A stretch of 64,000 bases of DNA from Argentina anserina (Eukaryota; Streptophyta; Magnoliopsida; Rosales; Rosaceae), in NCBI RefSeq assembly GCF_933775445.1, contig NC_065873.1, positions 5,456,001 to 5,520,000 of the forward strand. The letters run 5' to 3'. Below the pieces are notes generated by a model. It saw only the letters and a program-made list of their open reading frames with translations, had not been told where the DNA came from and did not search any database. Shown piece after piece: positions 24,761 to 34,180 of this stretch. A program made the position numbers and the translations under genes. The first letter of the stretch is position 1. Each line of letters starts with the position of its first letter.

Positions 24761-24872
24761 GGGGCTGCAGGGCTGCGGGGCTGCGGGGCTGCAGGGCTGC
24801 AGGGCTGCGGGGCTGCAGGGCTGCGGGGCTGCGGGGCTGCAGGGCTGCGGGGCTGCGGGGCTGCAGGGCTGC
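24761..24872. repeat. Octamer minisatellite (GGGGCTGC/AGGGCTGC)
   Basis: Fourteen uninterrupted 8-base units, each either GGGGCTGC or AGGGCTGC, are followed by a looser GAGGGCAGGGGCT array to about 24,930. Because 8 is not a multiple of 3, every frame reads a 24-base, 8-residue repeat (PAALQPRS on the minus strand, GCGAAGLR-like on the plus). The long frames across it are thus repeat artefacts. Confidence 0.95.
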
Positions 24873-25049
24873 GGGGCTTGCGAGGGCAGGGGCTACGAGG
24901 GCAGGGGCTGCGAGGGCAGGCAGGGGCTGCGGCGGCGGCAAGAGGATGCGGCGGCAGGGAGTTGCGGCGGCGGCAGGAGGCTTTTGGCAGCGGAGGAAGG
25001 GAAGAAGAAAAAATTTCGGAAGGCTCTAAAAGATTCAGGGTTTTAGGGC

Positions 25050-25064
25050 TTCGTGCTGATAACG
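25050..25064 (-). other. Candidate primer binding site of Copia copy 2
   Basis: CGTTATCAGCACGAA begins right after the 5' LTR (minus strand). It shares TATCAG and AGC with the initiator-tRNA-Met priming motif common in plant Copia elements, but not the full match, so internal tRNA priming is possible. Confidence 0.45.
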
Positions 25065-25249
25065 TGTTTGAGGATGAAATACTTGTATATTATTGAATGA
25101 TATGGGGGCCTATATATAGGCATTTACAACACCACAATCCCGTAGGATTCGGAGTCCTAATCTACTACGGAAATGCTAATCTATCTCCTAACAGGAAACC
25201 TATTAGGCTAAGACACACATAAGGGTAGAATAGTAATTCTCCCGGAACA
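25065..25249 (-). repeat. 5' LTR of Copia copy 2
   Basis: 185 bases, paired with the LTR at 17854-18038. TG and CA termini, followed by target duplication GGCTT. Confidence 0.95.
25111..25118 (-). promoter_or_regulatory. TATA box in the Copia 5' LTR
   Basis: TATATATA on the minus strand, 47 bases from the internal end of the 185-base LTR. The 3' LTR has the same site near 17899-17907. Confidence 0.5.
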
Positions 25250-26316
25250 GGCTTTTCTTTTTTTTGAGCATTTTTATTTTGGGGCCTCCAAAAAAAAATT
25301 TTGCCTTGAGCCTCCATGCACAAAGGGCCGGCCCTGGTAGTTCTTGACATCGCTATAGCATATTCCGGTCTGAAAATCTGAAATACATATATTGAATACA
25401 ATGAGGCATAATATTGCATTTGAGCATTAATTCCTAAGTAGGCATTTGGTTACTTAATTACAATTGTTGACAAGTAATTACCTCCTCTGCAATCTTACGC
25501 CAGTGCTTGCAGTTTTGGGCAAAAGACTTTTTCACATTCTTCTTATCCTGGATAGATAATCGTTTCTTGCCGGCAGGGTTTAAGACTACGTTCCACCTGT
25601 TTTTGCTGCAAATCGGTTTTATTTTGACATTGGCTCTCTGTGGCAGCCTTCTAGCAGCTTCTATATAGTCTAAACCCATGCTCATGGACTCGCACAAGGA
25701 TTCATCTTCTTCAACTGTCCATTTGTAATGTTTAATAATTCCTTTTGTTTGTAAATGTAGAAAACACATGTACTTAAAATTATGAAACAGATCAACATCC
25801 CAAATTCACAAAATGCTAATGAAAATTCCACAAAATAACTGAACAGCAAGTTTATATGACATTAAAAAATCTCAAATTGATCAAAGAGTAGATATAATTG
25901 CACAATACAGGTGTTCTCTAAGAAATAAATTGGAAATGAACAAAGAAAACCGTACCACAAAAAGAGTTCGGCCTTTAGTCTGGGAAGGAGGAACTTGGAA
26001 CAAGCTTGGAAATGTGCTGAATTGCTGATCCTCCACAAAGTGGCAGTGTGGCACATATAGCATTTAAAATGAAGGATGTTTACCAAATTGTCCATGGGTT
26101 AACTACCTTAGTTGGACAATTCAGTAAATTACACCCGAAAAAGACAAATTTAGGAGAATTTGCTAGATAATTGTACAATTAAGTAATTTCAAACAAGATG
26201 CTTTTTTCAAACATATAAGAGCAATAAAATCAAACGAATCTCAATCACCAGTACAATCAAAGGAAGCTCAATAGAAGAGTATGCGATGGGATAAATCTAA
26301 AAATGAAGTCAGTACC

Positions 26317-27179
26317 TTCAAGCTTGAGAGCCGAGATGGAAAATCCAAGTGGTCACCAGAAATGGGCACTTCTCGGTGGAGACTGAACCTATTTGAGGCG
26401 TCGGAGAATCGGAGGGATCAAGATAGAGGTCGAGATGCAGTAAGAGAATCACAATATGTCGAAATGGTTTGGCGATTCGGCGGAATGGTAGGTCTAACCC
26501 GAAATGAATGAGGAAAGACTAAGAAACCCTTACTTGATCAGAAGCGCGCGCTTTCATTTCGGAAGCGTGCGTTTCCTCTGCGTTTCTATAACCCCCTTTT
26601 CTGGAATCGCAAATCCGTGCGTTTCCGACCGTTTCCGGCGCGGTTCCGTAGTGGTTCCGCTTCGAAAGCGGGAAACGCACTCCCTCTTGCGTTTCCGTGC
26701 AATCCAGCTTTTTTCCGCTGAGATAAAAAGATGTCAAGATTCACCAAACTGTTACTCCAAAAATAAAATAAAAGATTCACCAAACTGTAAGTACTTGGTG
26801 CCTCTATAGACTCTAGAGTCTATGACAGTCTCGTCAGTGGTAACTTTTAATACCAATACTCTATAAGCTGCAGTATCCAACTTTAAAAAATAACCAGTCA
26901 TCTTCCCAGAAATTTATGCATACAAACCTAAACTCATCAAAGAATAATCAAATTTACAAATGCAAAATACAAAGGTCTTTGGTCTACGTTGTTGGAAGTT
27001 GGAACAAGCTTTAAGAACTTCACTAAAGAGTAAGGAACAAACTGTTGTGCAACTCATACACATCCCATGGGATGATCCAAGGCTAATGCACCTCACATCA
27101 CCAAAACTTGAGGCTCTAAAGATCCGCAAGAGCGAGAGTATTTTAACCAACTAGTCGTCCATGGGCGTAGTTGGGGAGC
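26317..27179. other. Intergenic stretch with GCGTTTCC cluster
   Basis: At 26,540-26,715 the word TGCGTTTCC or GCGTTTC occurs several times directly and once inverted (GGAAACGCAC). This is upstream of the putative Myb-like 5' UTR, so it is either a promoter feature or the remains of a small GC-rich element. AAGATTCACCAAACTGT is repeated at about 26,734 and 26,772. Beyond that I see only the 3' flank of the INO80D-like gene. Confidence 0.4.
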
Positions 27180-30129
27180 TCAGTCAACAAGTTCTTCCTT
27201 AATAGCAACTTTACTTCGATTCTCCTCACGTGCAGCTTTTCGCTTGGATTGGATTTGGTGTACATATTCTGCCACTATGACATGGAACTTAGGAGCAAGC
27301 TTACTTGATGAGGACACATTAAGACCTGCCTTCCGCAAGGCCCTGGTGACATGCTTCTGAGCCTTTAGGAAGTGGACGGCACACAGAGAAGGAGTACTGG
27401 ATCTCAATATTGGCTTCCCACATGTTATAGGACCTGCCTGAGCACTGCAGATACATCAACAAGTAAGATCAATAGACATAGTTGTCTGAAAAAGATCAAA
27501 TTCTACTACTCATTGATGGCTTGGAGAATACAAAATTATACAAATAAATAGAGAACTCACGCAGCTTAAATACTTTAAATTCAACAAGCTTACTCTCAAT
27601 AGCAAAAATTCTCCCATTAGGACCAAAGAGCCCTTTTTCATCCCTTATCTCCAAATCAGCTTTTCAACTTAATTCATTTGTGGACGCCGACATCTGAACA
27701 CATTTTACTTGATTTTAGTTTTTAACTAGCTATTGGGGTTTAGTTACTACTCCCCTATATTAGATTGTAAATCAGTAGTAGTTGCCCATGCTGAGTTTTA
27801 CAGGACGAAAAGTAGAGCACCAAACAAATAGCACATATCTATATGTAAATATTTCAACATCTCTCAACCTACATGAAGATATTACGGTAATTCTACACAG
27901 TACAAATCATTTTTTTTTCCTAACAAGAAGAGATGCATAACGTAATGGTTTTCCGTCAGCATATTTTTTGCTTTTCTTTACCTCAGTCTCATCTTTTTTT
28001 TACTGTTATTATTGTTATATTTGGATAACAAACAACAATTTTCATTACTAACAACAAGAAACTACAGCACATCTGCAAACTCAAATGTTCCAATCAAAAG
28101 GAATCAGATTTTCTTTCTGGCATAATATTAGTGCCTCTTTCTCAAATGTGATTGGCAGCTTTATTTTTGGCTTGCTTCTCCACCTAGCTTAACAATAAGT
28201 ATATATGGTTTCAAAATGACAAGAATGAGAGAAAATGTATAAATAGTAACCATTGGGTCAAGGCATTAAAGATGAGCCCCCATATCAAAATTACCACTTC
28301 TATAGTAAATGGGTAGTGTTCGTGTGAGAAGAAAATAAATGTTGATGTACTGACACTAGTAGGCCTCTAGCACCAGCCGTTGTGTGAATGCAAAGGGGCT
28401 TGTTATACCAAGCAACATATAGAAGGTACTTCTGTACAACTACTAATGAAAAGTTGTCCATAGTAGCCATGCATCTAAGAAAATAATATAGGACCAAAAA
28501 TAGACATTATCTTACTCCGAATCAAATTCAAAAGCACAATGAGTCTAAAGTGAAAAGTAGCCTTAAATCTGCCAAAATGAAATAAAATAGGTCTTAAAAT
28601 GGAGTACCAAGCACCAAAATGCGACTTTATCCCAATAAACCACCACTCCTCCCGGCCAATATTCTCACAAGTCCTAATAATCCTCCACTACAAAATTTCC
28701 CATACACCAACTATACCCACAAACGTTCCGTACATGCCATCACTGCAATTATGGTTGAAAAAAAAATTATTGCAGGATGTAAAGTTTTAGTGTATTAACC
28801 CTTATTTGGCACTATGAACTGGAGCAGAAAAGTGTATAACACTGGGAAATGGCCTACCAAAAACAATAACTCGAATCTCTTTTTGATTCTAGTGACAGCA
28901 AGCCATAACTCCTTCCAATGGAAATGACTTACAACGACTTCATATGGAGAGTGATTTTTCTTAACCAAATATACCAATTCGCAGGCCACATTTCTCCTTG
29001 AAAACAACCATCTGATAAGTGCATCTTCTTCCCTCTGCAGACCTGCTTTCCAACTTCCGAATTACTTTCCTTGGAAGTATAGAATATATGTCTTGCATAT
29101 CATTGCTGCAGATTGGGGCGATTGGCCTACATATTGACAAAAACACTCATTTACAACCTCCAAGTGTCTCCCTACATACTCCAAATCTCAAAAAACAGAC
29201 TCCAGAGTGCATATCCTAAAATGTTGATAGTCTTTAACCAACTCCACACAGGTAAGCTATCCACTTTCCTGTCTTCTAAGATTCATGTCTACACGTAACA
29301 ATTATCTTTGTTGATTATTCAACAATTAAGCTGCTTCGGAAAACCCAAACTCCACACTTGCCACCTCTCACTGATTTGGCCTCCTTAATATTGGCCTCAC
29401 ATTTCTCATTTACAGGACTCCATACATCCCAAAATCCAATTGCTCCATCTATCCTCCCACGCTCTTTTCTCCCCAAACATGTCCTAGAAACCCCCATTCA
29501 CATGATCCTAGGCACATCTTTAACACTCAATTACAAAATAAAAACGCGTCGTTTTTCGGCTCTAGATTACATTGTTTTCATCTGTATTTCTTATAAACAT
29601 AACAACCTAATAGAATATGGAAAATGGAAGAATTTCAGTCATCAGCTACATCTAGAATCATCTACAAATTCGTGGAAGAATTTCATCTGTAAATGTACCT
29701 CTTGATGACGTAATCGCAGGCCTTGTAGAGCCTCTGCTTGGAATCCGATAGAATATGAAGCTGACAGAAGCTCGTCAACGCCATGGCCGTCAATTTACAT
29801 CCAATAGAAGAGCACCGCCGGTTGAATTTGTCGTTGTCGCCATCGCCGCCGCCGTTGTTGTTGTTGTTGTTCTCGTGGACGGGGCTGACGCCGTAGTTCC
29901 AGTAGTAGTCGCGGTAGTGGATCTTGAGGTCCTCCATCAAGGCCCAGTAGTGGTCTCTGTAGCATTTCGCCAGTTGCTTCAGGTTCTGGGAGCGGCGCCG
30001 GAGGACATCTCGCCGCGGCACGTGTGAGGCGAAGTCGGCGGAGGTGGAAGGGGTTTCGGTGGGAGTGGTGGTCGTCGTTAGGTTCTCCACCGGAGTAGGA
30101 GTGGTCGCAGCGGAGGCGCCACCGGTCAT
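27180..30129 (-). CDS. INO80 complex subunit D / KANSL2-like protein (zf-C3Hc3H)
   Basis: Two exons, 29699-30129 and 27180-27444, encode 231 residues. The 2254-base intron is GT-AG, and its phase-2 junction makes the codon for Ser in VIKSAQAGP. The N-terminus is Thr/Ser/Pro-rich, followed by a basic helix (RRRSQNLKQLAKCYRDHYWALME) quoted here only in part: RRRSQNLKQLAKCYRDHYW. A Cys-rich potential DNA-binding domain comes next: CSSIGCKLTAMALTSFCQLH in exon 1 and CGKPI...PSLCAVHF in exon 2. Members of this family sit in INO80 or NSL chromatin complexes in the nucleus. A run of Asn/Gly (near residue 100) comes from a GTT/GCC repeat. The family is clear; complex membership in plants is inference. 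Confidence 0.85.
27445..29698 (-). other. Long intron of the INO80D-like gene
   Basis: 2254 bases, with donor AG|GTACAT and acceptor CTGCAG|T. It contains no recognisable coding segment. Short frames on both strands look random. Confidence 0.8.
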
Positions 30130-30198
30130 AGTAACGATAGAGAGAGCCAGAGAGGGAGAGCAACTCAGAGTTTCTCTGTGTTTTACAGCGTGTGCAAG

Positions 30199-30206
30199 TA
30201 TTTATA
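30199..30206 (-). promoter_or_regulatory. TATA box of the INO80D-like gene
   Basis: TATAAATA (minus strand), about 70 bases before the ATG at 30129. The spacing suggests a short 5' UTR of about 40 bases. Confidence 0.5.
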
Positions 30207-30664
30207 CCCCAATTCAATAGTAGAAACCTATTTTAAATTTTATTTATTTTTCTCGCACTTCTTTTATTTAAATCACATGTACAGATTCAGTGAAATAATT
30301 TTTTTAATGGAGTTTAAGGTTGCACATATAAACCATGCTCAGCTATTAAAGGCGACCTCTCCCACGCATTAATAATCAAAGAAGACGATAGGTAGCACCG
30401 TACCATCCAAACATAGTTCCTAACTCAAAACGCAGCATGTACAAAACTGAAAACTATTTTCAAAAGGAAAGACGATCAGATGCCAAAGTGTAGACTGTAT
30501 ACAATCATTTGCTGTTTCCTAAAGAAATTTGTTTACCTCCAGGTTTTAAGCACACGAAACAAGGGAAGTATATTTACAAGATCTAATGAACATCGAAAAG
30601 TAAAATCTGAGCTAACAATTGGCTTCTACTATATGCAACTTTGGGAGTGCTCGCTAAGAATACT

Positions 30665-33419
30665 CTAATCGTCTTGGTCTGATCCAGAGTCTCCAGCTTG
30701 TTCGCCACGGCCTCGAATTGCACGATTTGGTTTCTTCTGTTGTCCCGGGTGCACAAGTCCCTTAACTAGTCCAGTTGCTGATTCAAAGAATAGCGAAACA
30801 ATGCATGGTTACATATTTTTGCCAACAAAAAGTATAAAATATTCTTTTCAAAAAAAAAGTATAAAATACTACAATATGTATCTTCATAATATGTTAAAGA
30901 ATATTAAATAAGGTAACAAATACTATCTCGATTTATTAGCTGAAGGAACTCATAGAGGAGAAACTTAACATGACAATAATGTTTGCTAACAGATGTATAC
31001 AGTATACCTGAGCCCAGAATTTTCACAATAAGATTCCATGCAAACTTTAACTCTTCTTGGTGTGAACTGATGAATTTATTCTGCAAATTCACAATTACGG
31101 TACATCAACTCAATGTAAATCACACCAAGGAAGTACATGTGAATTATATCTTGAGACCTCAAAAGCCTATGGAGTGGCATCATAATGCAAATAACGTGCC
31201 ACAAGAATCCTTAAGAAATTCATTAATGCAAGATAATAAACTAGTCCACCCCAGTGATAGCAGCACAAGATCAAAATTCATTGTATTACACACCAGTGAG
31301 TTTCATCTTTTGATTCTTGGTGATACATTTGCATTTTACTCGTGCATTTCAGGTCCATGAGACTACTAACTTTCACCATAACCGTTCATTTGTTTGATGC
31401 AATCGACTATGAAGACTATTTTTGTTTATGTTGATCTTTTACAGAAATGATCTTTAGTAATAAACTAAACTTTTGAACGGTTAAAGTGATGTATTTATAT
31501 TCCCAAAGTGTGTAAATAAATGAGAGTTTGGACGCACGCGTACATACTAGTTTGTACACAAGTTTTTTTCCTAAATCACTATTTCCTTAACGGAAAAAGG
31601 CAAATTAACCATATCAAACAAGCATCCCTGCATAAGAAAATGAAAGATGAAAAATTACCGCTTCAGCATTTATATACTCTACAACTTGGTCAAGTCGAAC
31701 TTGATGCCTCCGCAGGAATGGACCCAAATGCCTCATATACAGATGCTTTGCCCCCTATTAGACAGAAAGCATTAGTCATTATATTTAAATGTATGGCTGA
31801 ATGTCAATTTTCTACTTTATTTTTCTGGTCAACTCACATAAGGTAAGAAAATGAATTCACTTATATGATGACCATGTCAGTATTAGAAAAAGGAAGCACG
31901 AATTTAACATGAAAAAGAGCAAATTACCCCTAATAATCTCAGATTAAGATAAGTCAAACGTGATACGCTAGAATCTTTACCTATAATTAATATCTTAAAA
32001 AATGAAGTTAGAGATATGCAATTTAACAAAAGGAACCAGAGTGAGAGTAGACAAGCATGCTTACATTTGTACTTGGAAGTTGTAGCCAAACGAGAAATGC
32101 AAACTTTATCTGATAGTAGAGTGGGACCCTGAAAATGAAAGCCAGGTGTCTTCATCAGATTTCAGTATCTCATTTAGGAAGCAGTAAAACAACTCACTTA
32201 AAATGCCACCAACTGAAGAATAAAGAGCAGCTTTAACATTGTCCAGATGGTTATAGATCCACAAATATTGAACCACAAATAATTATGAAGATGTGGTCAT
32301 TTAGTTTTAGAGAAATATGTACTAGTGTTATATATGCAAAGAAACAATTGGTAAAAAAATCTACAATCAAAACAAACAAAATCAACTAGCCAGCAGAAAT
32401 ATATATCGGCAAAAACAAAAGGCGAAGATAATGAATAAAAAAGAGGGGAAATGAGAGCCGAGAGAAGATAAGAGGCTAGTAATCTGATTTTGACTTCAAA
32501 TTAGAAGGGCTGTCAACATGATTATGTTATAGTCAATTTATTAAAACCCTAATCCAACACAAACTCACATAACACCCTAATCACATCGTTGACCAACTAA
32601 TGCCCTGATCAAGTCTTTGTTAAACGTTTATGGTTCACATGGTCTGCTTCAGAAGACAAACTGGGAAAGAATAATGTCGTTCCTTTCATAAAAAATTATT
32701 GATTAGAACACTTTACCAGGAGATAAGTCTGTCTGCAAACACTTCTGCTATACTGAAAGATCCATAAGCTGCAAGTAGCAACAGAAAATCAACATAACAT
32801 GAAGAAAATATGAAGACACAACACAATCAAAATATGCTCTTCCAACTAGCAAGTACAACTTCAACACAAACAAACAATAAACTCCCTAATAACCCGACTT
32901 CCCGGGAATCTAAGTCTTTTTTACTTGTTATCACCACAGTAAAAACCACAACCCCATGACGTTTGCCTAAGCATTCATCTAGTCATCTCAACATGAAACA
33001 ATACTAATTCGATCCTAAGGGATTGCGTTATCAATCTCAAATCAAGAAACAATAAAAGAACAACAAGTAGGGATCAGAAATTCAGACCTGCCCAGTAAAG
33101 AAGCATTCGCTGCTGTTCCTTTCGATCTTTGCTCTCAATAGCTTTGAAAGTCGAGTACACAGGCAAAGCCACACCCACAGAGCAGCTGCAATTAAACACC
33201 AACTCAACAATCATATCTCAATTCCGAAATTCAAGTAAATTCAAACACCGTAAGAACCCTAAACCCTAAAAAAGAAAATCGGAAGGTTTACCAAGCAGTG
33301 CGGACGATGACGTTGGAGCCGAGAGGGCATAGCAGCAGTCCCAATCCGACCTGCGCGAAAATCAAACGTGGCCACGATTTTTGAAGATTATGAGAAATTG
33401 AGAAAGCGATTCTTGGATC

Positions 33420-33455
<36 letters not shown>

Positions 33456-33476
33456 CTCGGCTGGTGGGAAAGCCAT
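30665..33476 (-). CDS. HVA22K: HVA22-like protein k (TB2/DP1/REEP family)
   Basis: Eight exons encode 191 residues: 33456-33476, 33292-33350, 33088-33185, 32717-32768, 32065-32128, 31659-31754, 31008-31080, 30665-30777. All junctions are GT-AG and the phases agree. HVA22/REEP proteins form hairpins in the ER membrane and shape tubules; plant members are often ABA- or stress-responsive. Seen here are the segments GLLLCPLGSNVIVRTACC and GVALPVYSTFKAIESKD, the conserved second hydrophobic block YYQIKFAFLVWLQLP, and a hydrophilic basic-acidic tail ending SGSDQDD. The first coding exon holds only seven codons, and intron 1 opens with a (CT)n run. Length and order match the k subgroup, which differs from the short canonical HVA22. 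Confidence 0.92.
33422..33452. repeat. (GA)n microsatellite in HVA22K intron 1
   Basis: A pure GA run (CT on the coding strand) starting a few bases inside the intron, right after donor GAG|GTCC. Confidence 0.95.
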
Positions 33477-34180
33477 GGAAGAAGAGAGGGTTGAAATCTC
33501 TGAGGGCTTTCGATCAGTTTTCGAGTGTTTGCAGTTTGCCAAATAGCACGGTTACCTTTTCAAGCTTTGTACAGTTTTTTTTTTCCATCGAAAACCATCT
33601 CGTTAAGGACTAGAATCTTCTTTGACTTACACAATTTATTTCAATTGCATATTTATATCTTGACCGTTCAATTAAATTGAGAATTTTTGTGATTTACATA
33701 TTTTTCAATTTCATATTCATAGTTTAATTTTAAGATATATAAACCTGTAAATTTTCATCTAAATTAAAAATAATTAAGGTAATTTTTTTTTTAAACAGCG
33801 AAAAAAGAATTGGAAATTTTTTTTTTGTATCAGAATGCCATGCTAGACCTTCTAGTGGTTTTGGCTGTTATGTTTGTTAGAAGCTTTTACCTTTTCTCTC
33901 TCTGTATAAAACTATAAATTGCTGAACCTCTCATTTTGTCTGCAGCTGATGCTTTGTTAATCAAGTATGCTCTTTCTCTTTTATCTGAAGGAATATCATG
34001 TGTTGATAGAATTCATAGAAATACATTGTACAACAGATCAACAGATGATTCAAGAACACAGTACAATAATTTACTTTTGGAATGTAAAAGAAGATAAATA
34101 TGATGTACAATTACAACAAATGACAGTAATCAGGGTCAAAATTGTTCCTCAAATGAATAATGAAAAACAACCGATTGAGC
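33477..34180. other. Intergenic stretch between ORC1 and HVA22K
   Basis: About 700 bases, AT-rich, holding the ORC1 3' flank and the HVA22K promoter. No clear TATA box was found near the HVA22K ATG, and no coding sequence. Confidence 0.4.

Larger units (their letters stand above)
24246..25064 (-). other. Copia copy 2 5' leader
   Basis: 819 bases between the 5' LTR and gag. It contains the octamer minisatellite and GCGGCGG-type sequence in its LTR-proximal half, and mixed non-coding sequence near gag. Open frames on both strands here come from the repeat. Confidence 0.7.
17854..25249 (-). mobile_element. Ty1/copia retrotransposon, copy 2 (full length, 7.4 kb)
   Basis: It has two 185-base LTRs and a perfect 5-base target duplication GGCTT (17849-17853 and 25250-25254). 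Order in transcription: 5' LTR (25065-25249), leader with octamer minisatellite, gag, spacer, pol, polypurine tract, 3' LTR. The two LTRs differ at about 5 of 185 positions, so the insertion is fairly recent. Several nonsense changes and frameshifts in gag, protease and integrase show that it is no longer autonomous. It inserted into the hAT-like element and is therefore the younger event. Confidence 0.96.
17336..25336. mobile_element. Non-autonomous hAT-like element, interrupted by Copia copy 2
   Basis: Flanked by a perfect 8-base duplication GTAGTTCT (17328-17335 and 25337-25344), the hAT target size. Its ends are CACTGCCGGCCCTGAGGC on the left and, read on the minus strand, CAGGGCCGGCCCTTTGTG on the right: imperfect inverted repeats of a known plant hAT type (GGCCGGCCCT and AGGCC words). 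Without the Copia element it is about 600 bases (17336-17853 plus 25255-25336, the Copia duplication counted once). It is AT-rich and has no transposase. Confidence 0.82.
17215..25741 (-). pseudogene. Myb-like (R2R3-type) gene, last exon split by nested transposons
   Basis: Exon 25482-25741 encodes YKWTVEEDESL and CSKNRWNVVLNP (end of a Myb repeat) and then the second repeat up to KHWRKIAEE. A GT donor at 25481, an intron of 112 bases and an AG acceptor give the last exon from 25369. It reads TGICYSDVKNY in phase, and is then cut at 25337 by the hAT/Copia insertion. The same frame resumes at 17335 with YCNSQEFHEDEEG and ends at TAA 17215. Removing the insert and one 8-base duplication leaves one open frame. 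The break lies in the recognition helix of repeat 2 (DVKNYC against the common VKNYWN). Upstream exons towards 26,516 are uncertain; a 5' UTR exon ending GAAG|GT near 26,316 is likely. Confidence 0.66.

Noticed and set aside
24662..25096. Long open frames on both strands at 24,590-25,100, rich in Gly/Ala/Cys or Pro/Ala/Leu
   Set aside because: They are produced by the octamer minisatellite in the Copia leader; no start context, domain or conservation supports them.
29755..30217. Other frames across the first exon of the INO80D-like gene
   Set aside because: Val-rich and Arg/Gln-rich shadows of the GTT/GCC repeat; the zinc-finger frame is the one with family similarity and correct splicing.
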